Below, one piece after another: positions 42,483 through 49,998 of a DNA stretch of 64,000 bases; positions within the stretch are counted from its first letter, which is position 1; the number at the start of each line of letters is the position of its first letter. Made by a program: the position numbers and the translations under genes. A model generated the notes under the pieces. It was not told the DNA's origin. It saw nothing but the letters and a program-made list of their open reading frames with translations, and made no database searches. The stretch is from Magnetofaba australis IT-1 (lineage in GTDB: Bacteria > Pseudomonadota > Magnetococcia > Magnetococcales > Magnetococcaceae), in the NCBI RefSeq assembly GCF_002109495.1, contig NZ_LVJN01000019.1, positions 496,001 to 560,000 on the forward strand, read 5' to 3'.

Positions 42483-44615
42483 ATGACTGCACTCTCCTCC
42501 ACGCCTTGGTCGTGGATAAAGCAACTTGGCGTCCTGCTGTTTTTTTACCTCTATTTGGTGCTTGTTTTCATTCCGTCGCCGTTTCTGCTGAATGCCGACG
42601 ACTACTACGTGTTTACCGAATACGGCTGGTTCGACAGCGATTGGGCGTGGCTCAAGCACATGCTGTCGTTTAACCAGACCCGCTTCACGTTCACCGGCGA
42701 CTATCTGCTGTTCCGTCCCGGGCTCTTCTTCATGATGGGCGCCAATGACATTCTGTGGCGCGAAGCGACGGATCTGCTCATCTTCGAATGGCTGCTTATC
42801 TGCGCGCTGGCGCTGTGGGTGCTGTACCGCGCCTGCGCGCTGTTTACCCCACACTGGCTGGCGGCCTTGCTGGCTCTGAGTCTGACCTCGCTGATTCCGG
42901 CAAACGCCCACGTCTCATTCCACTGGAGCACAGCGGTTTTTTACATGATCTGCCTGGGGCTGTTCACCCAGGGCGCGCTGTGGTTGGGGCGTTCCGATGG
43001 GCAGGGACCCTCCCGCCCCGTATTGGGGATATTGGCGCTGTTTTTCGCCTCACTGTTTCATGAACTGGCGATCCCTGCGCTGATTGGCATGATCGGCTAC
43101 CACGCCGCGCGTGGCGCGCTGGGGAGCAATCCTGTGGGCTCAACTCTCAAGCCCCTGCTGATCCTCACCGCGCCCATCGCCCTGTATGCGGTTTTTTATC
43201 TCATCAATGCGTTCTACTACGACGCCAACGCCATCTTTTCGCTGCAATTTGAACCATCTGCGGTGCGGGATGGGGATGATCGCACGCTGGTGGAAAAACT
43301 CACCTTGGCCGGGCGTTACCTGTATGGCGTGCTGACGATGATGATCCCCAGCGCCATCTGGAGCGAATGGAAGGCGGCTTTGATGCCCGATTCGATGCTG
43401 AAGCTCACGCGCGCAGGGGAGACGCTGGCGTGTGTGGCGTTGGCGCTGTGGGCGTTGGGGCGGGTGCTGCGTCGGCATGGGTGGCGCAGTGTGTTTGCCC
43501 ATACGCACTGGGTGGAGCGGGCGGCGCAAATCGCCTTGGCCAGCACGTTTGCGGGGGTGCTGGTGGGACGCATCATCAGTCGCGGTCACGCCACCTCCAT
43601 GTACTACACCATGTACCTCTATTTCTTCCTTATCATCGTGGCGGCGCTGCTGGGGCGGTGGTTGGCGCACAGTTCTCCGCGTAAGCGGCGCAGGATTCTG
43701 ATCGGCGTCGGGCTCTATCTGGCGCTGCCCTTGCTCTTCAATGCGCCGTTGATCAAGCAGCGCTTCTCTGCCGAAGCCAAGAGCAGCGGGACTTTGGCGT
43801 TGATGGATATGGCGCAGCGCATCCGCGGCCATCAAGCGCAACAGGATGAGGGCAAAGCGCGGTGCTTTGGCGGCGTGTTCCTGGAGTTTCCCGAGCAGGA
43901 GAGCGAGCAGGACACCATGGTCCTGGAGAGCTTGATGACGCTGTTCCAGCCGCGCAGTTGCGACCGCAATGAAGACAAGCCGGTCTATTACATCATGAAG
44001 CGATCACCGGAGAGTGGAGAGCTGATGTTGGGAGAGTACAACCCGCTCTCCTTCTGGTTCTCTCCCAATAGCGGCGGCGCCCTGCACAAGGAGCCTCTGG
44101 CGCCAATGACGGCGCTGGCGCCTGAGCGTCTGCGCGGACTGTTCTGGGGGCCTGGCGGCGGCGTGATTAAGCAGGAGAAGCGTCCGGATTGGGATAAACT
44201 GGAGGCGCTGCATCTGGATGGCGCTGAGATCGAGATCTCGGCGGGGACGCGCGGGGTTTCATTCCAGGTTGAGTCCCAGGATGCGTTTCCCCTCTTCTAT
44301 AATTTCGGCCTGTTGCTGGAGTCGAAGAGTGGCGAGCGGCTGGTGGCGCAGTGGGGCGATAATCGCATTCATGTGGCGCAGTTCACTGCTGAGGGCGGCG
44401 AGCCATTCCGCGAGCGGGAGTACTACGTCCCCTACATGAAGTCGAAGACGCGGGTGAGCGTAAAACAGCGCGCCGAGGATCGCTGTCTGCTGGAGATGGG
44501 GCGGGTGATCATCGCTTCGATCCCGCAATGTCATCTGACCGGACGGATGACGCTGTTCCGCTGGGATGGCGCTGATCAGAAAGAGACTTTGAGCGACGTT
44601 TGGAGCAACGAATAG
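42483..44615 (+). CDS. Polytopic membrane protein, possible GT-C-type glycosyltransferase
   Basis: A 710-residue protein with about ten membrane helices in the first 450 residues (VLLFFYLYLVLVFIPSPFLL, FEWLLICALALWVLYRACAL, WLAALLALSLTSLIPANA, ILALFFASLFHELAIPALIG) and a soluble C-terminal domain of about 250 residues. An Asp-Asp motif in the first loop (NADDYYVFTEYGW) resembles that of GT-C enzymes such as TMTC proteins. I do not recognise a specific family; export or transport cannot be excluded. ATG 42483 precedes the first helix; the ribosome site is weak. A hairpin terminator follows. Confidence 0.68.
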   Translation: MTALSSTPWSWIKQLGVLLFFYLYLVLVFIPSPFLLNADDYYVFTEYGWFDSDWAWLKHMLSFNQTRFTFTGDYLLFRPGLFFMMGANDILWREATDLLIFEWLLICALALWVLYRACALFTPHWLAALLALSLTSLIPANAHVSFHWSTAVFYMICLGLFTQGALWLGRSDGQGPSRPVLGILALFFASLFHELAIPALIGMIGYHAARGALGSNPVGSTLKPLLILTAPIALYAVFYLINAFYYDANAIFSLQFEPSAVRDGDDRTLVEKLTLAGRYLYGVLTMMIPSAIWSEWKAALMPDSMLKLTRAGETLACVALALWALGRVLRRHGWRSVFAHTHWVERAAQIALASTFAGVLVGRIISRGHATSMYYTMYLYFFLIIVAALLGRWLAHSSPRKRRRILIGVGLYLALPLLFNAPLIKQRFSAEAKSSGTLALMDMAQRIRGHQAQQDEGKARCFGGVFLEFPEQESEQDTMVLESLMTLFQPRSCDRNEDKPVYYIMKRSPESGELMLGEYNPLSFWFSPNSGGALHKEPLAPMTALAPERLRGLFWGPGGGVIKQEKRPDWDKLEALHLDGAEIEISAGTRGVSFQVESQDAFPLFYNFGLLLESKSGERLVAQWGDNRIHVAQFTAEGGEPFREREYYVPYMKSKTRVSVKQRAEDRCLLEMGRVIIASIPQCHLTGRMTLFRWDGADQKETLSDVWSNE

Positions 44616-44688
44616 GCTCACAGTTGCGCCAGCGCGGTAACGTGGCGCAACATCTCATATCGCAGAGGCGCTTGTGGTCAAAACGACG

Positions 44689-44728
44689 CGCGCCCGCCAA
44701 CAGGGTTGGCGGGCGCGTTGTATTTTTT
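44689..44728 (+). terminator. Hairpin terminator
   Basis: A 12-bp perfect stem (44689-44700 with 44706-44717), five-base loop, then TTGTATTTTTT. Serves the plus-strand membrane protein gene and lies just beyond the stop of the convergent zinc-finger gene. Confidence 0.85.
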
Positions 44729-44731
44729 GGA

Positions 44732-45028
44732 TCAGGCCGAGGTGGTCGGACGCTTGGTTGCGCCGCCCGGCGCGTCCACGCCGCGCGGTTCGTCCTGGCC
44801 AACGGGACGCACCGCATGGTTGTGGATCTCCAGCATGATGTGACGGGTCAGCGATTCCGGATCAGCCATTTTCGGGGCTCCTTGGAAGAGCCCCTGGAAA
44901 CAGCCCAGTTGGAGAAGCAGCTCCTGGCAGGGGGGGCAATGGGTGATGTGTTCCAGAAATTCCTGCATGATGACAGGCTCCAGTTCACCATCCAAGAACG
45001 CCGATACCAGCTCAGGGTGACATTCCAT
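44732..45028 (-). CDS. Putative zinc-finger anti-sigma factor
   Basis: A 98-residue protein: MECHPELVSAFLDGELEPVI, EFLEHITHCPPCQELLLQL, with the H-x3-C-x2-C arrangement of zf-HC2/ZAS domains. Such domains bind a group IV (ECF) sigma factor. No sigma gene is next to it, and there is no membrane helix, so it may be a soluble anti-sigma factor for a distant partner. ATG 45028 follows AGAGGA; the frame is open to 45097. Confidence 0.65.
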   Translation of the reverse strand: MECHPELVSAFLDGELEPVIMQEFLEHITHCPPCQELLLQLGCFQGLFQGAPKMADPESLTRHIMLEIHNHAVRPVGQDEPRGVDAPGGATKRPTTSA

Positions 45029-45159
45029 TTTTTGATCCTCTTCGGCGGGAGCAGGGGGTGGAATTGCATCTCCTCGGGCTTTTTGCAGGCCCTTCACCGC
45101 TTATAGAGTGGATTATCCAGGTAAAGTTTCGCGTTGTCCCAATAAATTGAGCCTATTGT

Positions 45160-46521
45160 TTACCAATCGTAATCCTTCTCATATCCCAACTGAATCAAGA
45201 AGTCGCCCGCCACCCGTTTGAAGAGATCCTTGTTGCGTTCGGAAAAGTGGTTTTTCCAATCGCCAGGCTGTCCTTTGCGCTTGAAATTGTTTGCGACTTT
45301 GTTAGCCGACATGGTCGCCGACGGCTGTTCAAAGGCGGTGTCGCGCTGAATCTGAGTCAGCAACTCAGCATCGGGCGCAATCCCCAGGAAGCGGGCGATG
45401 TCGCGCACCGTCTCCTCCTTGTTCAGCACCAGCGACTCATAGCTGACCGCCTGCACCGGCACGCCCGCCTTAAGCCACTGCTCGATCCAGCGGTACATCT
45501 CAATGGTCTGGCTCTGCATCATCAGATCCGGTCCCACCACGCCGGCGATGAGCTGCTGTAGCGCGTCCTCCTTGCTGAAGCCGCGCAGCAGGGCGGTGAG
45601 CGGGGTGTCCAGATCCTTTTCAATCTGGGTTTGATAGAAGTAGTACGACACCAACTGGTCACGCGGATCGCGATACTGCATCACCACCCGGGTTCCCGAC
45701 TGACGCAGAGACTCGGCGAGCTGCTCGTGGGCGAACCAGTGGCCCATCATGAAAGTCTCTTCCGGGGTCTGCATGAGAGCGTCCACCGGCAAATTGTTGG
45801 AGGGGTATTTGTCGGGCCAGTGGAAAGATTTGCCGCTGAGTTTCTGGATTACGTCCGAGAGCAGGTGTGAGCCGCACTTGGGATAGGAGACGCACAGGAA
45901 GGGCGTCTGTTTACCGCTTGGCAGGGCCTGATTCGCGCCCTCGTCATTGGCCGCGTAGTGCGCGGGGGGAAATACGCCCCACTCCATCAGGGTGGGGTCG
46001 GCGGCCAGGGCCTTGCGCACATAGGGGCTGGCCTCAGCGAAGCGCCCATGGCGCTTGAGCAGCGTGCCCAGGCAATAGAGGGTGTCGGGGTCATCGGGGG
46101 CGACGGACAGCTCCGCGTTGAGGCTGTCGACGGCGAGCTGGAACTCCCCTTCGCGCATGCGCATCTGGGCGATCTGAAAATGCACCCGCGGCAGCATGGG
46201 GTTCAATGACAGCGCGTTCTCAAAAGCCGTCAGAGCGTCATCATGCCGATACGGCATGGCGGCCAGGGTTTGACCAATAAACAGGTAGATGTCCGGCTCG
46301 TTGGGATTGACGTTGCGGGCGCGGGCAAACAGCTCCAACGCTTCGTTGTGATAGCTGTTTTGCATGGCCAGAATGCCAAACATGCGCAGCGTCAGAAAGT
46401 TGTTGGGATCAATGTTGAGCGCCTGCTGATAGGCGTTGACCGCTTGTTGGATCTGCCCGGCGCGTTGCGCTTTCATCGCTTGGACAAGCAGTTGCGTGAT
46501 GGCGCTATTCTCAGTGTCCAT
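45160..46521 (-). CDS. TPR-sulfotransferase fusion protein
   Basis: A 453-residue protein: N-terminal tetratricopeptides (AVNAYQQALNIDPNNFLTLR, EALELFARARNVNPNEPDIY, AFENALSLNPMLPRVHFQIA), then a C-terminal sulfotransferase domain. PAPS-binding motifs are intact: LCVSYPKCGSHLLSDVI (5' phosphosulfate loop), VVMQYRDPRDQLVSYYFYQ (3' phosphate site), and KGQPGDWKNHFSERN (the GxxGDWKNxF signature). It would move sulfate from PAPS to an unknown acceptor, perhaps a surface sugar or protein held by the TPRs. ATG 46521 has AAGGA seven bases upstream; ATG 46560 is the outermost start. Same direction as the downstream anti-sigma-like gene, with a 131-base gap. Confidence 0.85.
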   Translation of the reverse strand: MDTENSAITQLLVQAMKAQRAGQIQQAVNAYQQALNIDPNNFLTLRMFGILAMQNSYHNEALELFARARNVNPNEPDIYLFIGQTLAAMPYRHDDALTAFENALSLNPMLPRVHFQIAQMRMREGEFQLAVDSLNAELSVAPDDPDTLYCLGTLLKRHGRFAEASPYVRKALAADPTLMEWGVFPPAHYAANDEGANQALPSGKQTPFLCVSYPKCGSHLLSDVIQKLSGKSFHWPDKYPSNNLPVDALMQTPEETFMMGHWFAHEQLAESLRQSGTRVVMQYRDPRDQLVSYYFYQTQIEKDLDTPLTALLRGFSKEDALQQLIAGVVGPDLMMQSQTIEMYRWIEQWLKAGVPVQAVSYESLVLNKEETVRDIARFLGIAPDAELLTQIQRDTAFEQPSATMSANKVANNFKRKGQPGDWKNHFSERNKDLFKRVAGDFLIQLGYEKDYDW

Positions 46522-46753
46522 GCCGGGTTCCTTTTGATCGGCGGCGGGGTGCATGGTCATTCATTCGCTCCTGTTCGCGTTGGGCGCAGCAAGATGTCCT
46601 GCAGGCGTGTTTGCGCGAGGGCAATGCAGACCGTGGCGGTCGCCTCGCAGAGGGCGTCTGGCGCGTGTGCTGGTGAAATAATGCAATGCGCAGGCCAGTT
46701 GATGATCGCAAGGGCGGCCTGAGGCGGCGAGGCGATATGGCGGTAAGGGCGGG

Positions 46754-48706
46754 CTAGAGGGTGAGCCAGTGGGCGATGACGCGCTCCAATTCGCCTGCTT
46801 GAATCGGTTTGGGCAGGTAGTCGTCCATGCCCGCCTCCAGGCATTTTTCGCGGTCGCCATCGAGGGCGAAGGCGGTGATGGCGATGATGGGCGTATGCGG
46901 ACGGCGCTGCTCGGCCTCGGTTTGGCGCCACTGACGGGCGGCGGTGAAGCCGTCCATGATGGGCATCTGGCAATCCATGAACACCAGATCAAATGGCTCG
47001 GCCAATAAGCGCTCCAGGGCTTGTTGGCCATTTTCGGCGATCTCCACGCGCAGTCCCAGGCGCTTGAGCAGCCCATTGAAGACCTTTTGATTGATGCGGT
47101 CGTCCTCCACCAGCAGCAGGCGGGTTTGCGCATAGTCAGGCAGCACGGCGGGCGCGTCGCTGTTTGCCGGGCTGGCGGCGAAGGGGGCGGCGAGGGCGTC
47201 GCTGGGCGAGGCGATGTGAGTCGGCGCTGTAAGATTCAGGGTGAATTCGAACACGCTGCCCTTGCCCAGGGTGCTCTGGACGTTCAACTCCCCGCCCATG
47301 GCTTCGATGAAGCGCCGACAGATGGCCAGTCCCAGGCCGGTGCCGCCAAAGGCGCGCGAATTGGAGGAGTCCACCTGGGTGAACGGCAGGAAGATATCCT
47401 CCTGCTTGTGGTCGGGGATGCCGATGCCGGTATCCTCGACGCGGAAGGTGAGCGCCTCTTCGCTGGTGGGGGCGACGGTGAGGGAGATCGTGCCGCTGTC
47501 AGTGAATTTGACCGCATTGCCCAACAGGTTGAGCAGCACCTGGCGCAGGCGTTTGCTGTCTCCCTCCAGCTCGTTGGAGACCTCTGGCGGAATCTCCACC
47601 ACCACCTCAAGACCCTTCTCGCGGGCCCGAGGCAGGAGGATGGAGAGTACGCTCTCGACGATGTCGGTGAGCAGAAAGCGTCCTTTGTCCGGGGCGAATT
47701 TGCCCGCCTCCACCTTGGAGAGGTCCAGAATGTCGTTGATCAGGCTGAGTAGGTTGCGACCGGCCTCCTGAATGGTGGAGACGCACTCGGCCTGCTCCAC
47801 ATCCAGGTCGGTGATGGTGAGGATGTCAGTCATGCCGATGATGGCGTTCATCGGCGTGCGGATCTCGTGGCTCATCACCGCCAGGAACTCGCTTTTGGCG
47901 CCGTTGCTGGCTTCGGCCACTTCGCGGGCGATGGTGGCCTCTTCGGCGCGCTTGCGTTCGCTCACATCGCGCACGATCCACTGCGCCAGACGCTGGCTGC
48001 CCTGGTAGAACAGCACGGTGGAGATGTCGGCGTGGGTGGGCTGGCCGTTGCTTTTGATCAATGTGATGTCGGTGGCGTGGGCGCGCCCTTCGCGACGCAG
48101 CATGCTGCGCATGCGCGGATGGAAGTCGTCGTCGGTGGTGGGCAGAGCGTGGTCCAGACGGCGTCCCACCACATCCTGTTTGACCTGCGCCAGCAGGATC
48201 ATGCCCGCTTCGTTGCAGTCGATGATGACGTCGCTGTCGGCGTTGGCCAGGAACAGCGCATCGCGGGAGGTCTCGAACAGGTTGCGGTAGCGCTCTTCGG
48301 CCTCCTGACGGCGCTTGATGTTGAAGTAGGCGTTGGCGTGGTAGCGCAGGCGCGCCACCACCTCTTTTTGGTCAGGTAATTTGACCAGATAGTCGTTGGC
48401 GCCCAGCTCAAAGGCGCGTGCTTTGAACTGCGGGTTCTCCTCCACCGACAGCATGATGATGGGGGTGTCGCTGGTTTGCGCCCGTTGGCGCAAGGTGGTC
48501 AGCAGGGTGAGCCCGTCGATCTTGGGCATGTTCAGGTCCAGCAGGATGACGCTGGGATTCAGGGAGAGCGCCGCCTGCTCGGCCTCGGTGGGGTCGCCGC
48601 AATAGTGTAGTTGGAGTTCCGGCTCGCTGCGCACCATGCGTTCGAGCAGGTGCGCGGTGAGCGGTTGGTCATCCACCAACAGTATGGTGACGGATTCTTG
48701 GGCCAT
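46754..48706 (-). CDS. Hybrid sensor histidine kinase with two receiver domains
   Basis: A 650-residue cytoplasmic protein without membrane helices. Order: receiver domain (TILLVDDQPLTAHLLERM, phospho-Asp in VILLDLNMPKIDGLTLL), a PAS-like domain (RYRNLFETSRDALFLANADS), HisKA with phospho-His in LAVMSHEIRTPMNAIIGMTD, HATPase_c (LLNLLGNAVKFTDSG, DTGIGIPDHKQEDIFLPF, GGTGLGLAICRRFIEAMGG), and a C-terminal receiver (RLLLVEDDRINQKVFNGLLK, VFMDCQMPIMDGFTAARQW). The N-terminal receiver suggests it is itself controlled by another kinase. ATG 48706 starts MAQESVTILL; ATG 48739 is an alternative. The partner regulator is not nearby. Confidence 0.93.
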   Translation of the reverse strand: MAQESVTILLVDDQPLTAHLLERMVRSEPELQLHYCGDPTEAEQAALSLNPSVILLDLNMPKIDGLTLLTTLRQRAQTSDTPIIMLSVEENPQFKARAFELGANDYLVKLPDQKEVVARLRYHANAYFNIKRRQEAEERYRNLFETSRDALFLANADSDVIIDCNEAGMILLAQVKQDVVGRRLDHALPTTDDDFHPRMRSMLRREGRAHATDITLIKSNGQPTHADISTVLFYQGSQRLAQWIVRDVSERKRAEEATIAREVAEASNGAKSEFLAVMSHEIRTPMNAIIGMTDILTITDLDVEQAECVSTIQEAGRNLLSLINDILDLSKVEAGKFAPDKGRFLLTDIVESVLSILLPRAREKGLEVVVEIPPEVSNELEGDSKRLRQVLLNLLGNAVKFTDSGTISLTVAPTSEEALTFRVEDTGIGIPDHKQEDIFLPFTQVDSSNSRAFGGTGLGLAICRRFIEAMGGELNVQSTLGKGSVFEFTLNLTAPTHIASPSDALAAPFAASPANSDAPAVLPDYAQTRLLLVEDDRINQKVFNGLLKRLGLRVEIAENGQQALERLLAEPFDLVFMDCQMPIMDGFTAARQWRQTEAEQRRPHTPIIAITAFALDGDREKCLEAGMDDYLPKPIQAGELERVIAHWLTL

Positions 48707-48964
48707 AGGGCGTCGTTTCCAATCCTGAGGGGCATGCAAGCGCGCAGTTAATTCATTATCTAAATATCCAGATTTCCCACAGATTATGACAGAGTACGAG
48801 GAACCGGCCAGCGCGTCAATCGGAACTTCCTGTCACCCACGGTTGTTGCGCCTTCCCTTGCGCTGTCGGTCAGGGTATCTTGAAGGGCTTCACAGCGTTT
48901 ACAGCGCTGGAAATGAGGCGCGCGCCGCCGTCTGGGCGAATGCGCGCCAACGCGATGGATTACG

Positions 48965-49915
48965 ATGTACATTATACGCGGACTGCATAATCTGCCCCCC
49001 CGCTACCGGGGCGCGGCGGTCACCATCGGCAACTTCGACGGCGTGCATCGAGGGCATCAGTCGCTGTTTCGCCATCTGCGCGAACTGGCCGAACCCCACG
49101 ATGCGCCGGTGATGGCGTTGACCTTTGAGCCGCACCCGCGCTCGGTGCTGACGCCGGACAATCCACCGCCGCGCATCACCGCTCTGCGCGGCAAGGCGCG
49201 CTGGTTGGACGCCTACGGCCTCGATGCGGTGATGATCATGCACTTCTCGCGGGATCTGATGAAGCACGATCCCGAGGCTTTCGTGCGCGAAATCCTGGTG
49301 CAGGGGTTGGGGGTCAAAGAGGTGCTGGTGGGGCGCGGTTTCCGTTTTGGCGCGCGCGGCGCGGGCGGCATCGCCGAACTGCAGTCGTTGGGCGCCAAAT
49401 ATGGTTTCGCCGCCCACGACCAGGAGCTGCTGGATGATGACGGCGCGCCGGTCTCCTCCACCCGCATCCGCGATGCGGTGATCGCGCGGGACTTTGTGCG
49501 CGCGGCCAATCTGCTGGGACGGCCGTTTGAGGTGGAGGCGCGAGTGTGCGGCGGACAGAAGCGCGGTCGTGCGCTGGGCTTTCCCACCGCCAATCTGAAT
49601 CTGCACGGTCTGCTGCACCCGCCGCCAGGTGTCTACGTGGTGGAGGGGCGCATCCGTGGGCGCTGGTGGCCGGCGGTGGCCAATGTGGGGCGCAACCCCA
49701 CCTTTGGCGACGAGGGGCTGCACCTGGAGGCGCACATGCTCACCGAGTGCGGCGATCTGTATGGCCGCTCGCTGCGGGTGCGTTTTCGCAAACATCTGCG
49801 CGATGAGGTGCGTTTCCCCAATGTGGAGGCGCTCAAAGCGCAGATTGCGCAGGATGTGGCCACGGCGCGCAAGTTCTTCAATATGGATGACGCCACGCGC
49901 GCCGCCTTGGCGTAA
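48965..49915 (+). CDS. ribF: Bifunctional riboflavin kinase/FAD synthetase
   Basis: Converts riboflavin to FMN and FMN to FAD. The 316-residue product has the nucleotidyltransferase domain (VTIGNFDGVHRGHQSLF, FEPHPRSVL, RGFRFGARGAGGIAEL, VSSTRIRDAV) and the C-terminal flavokinase domain (KRGRALGFPTANLNL, PPPGVYVVEGRIRGRWWPAV, NVGRNPTFG). No FMN riboswitch is visible. It precedes ileS by 83 bases, the common ribF-ileS-lspA order. Confidence 0.97.
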   Translation: MYIIRGLHNLPPRYRGAAVTIGNFDGVHRGHQSLFRHLRELAEPHDAPVMALTFEPHPRSVLTPDNPPPRITALRGKARWLDAYGLDAVMIMHFSRDLMKHDPEAFVREILVQGLGVKEVLVGRGFRFGARGAGGIAELQSLGAKYGFAAHDQELLDDDGAPVSSTRIRDAVIARDFVRAANLLGRPFEVEARVCGGQKRGRALGFPTANLNLHGLLHPPPGVYVVEGRIRGRWWPAVANVGRNPTFGDEGLHLEAHMLTECGDLYGRSLRVRFRKHLRDEVRFPNVEALKAQIAQDVATARKFFNMDDATRAALA

Positions 49916-49998
49916 GCGCTGGCGAGAGTCAATTCTTTTTGGCGCGGCGCAGGCGGGTGGAGCGTTTCCGTCCCTTCGACGCCGCTGGAGTATCGGAC

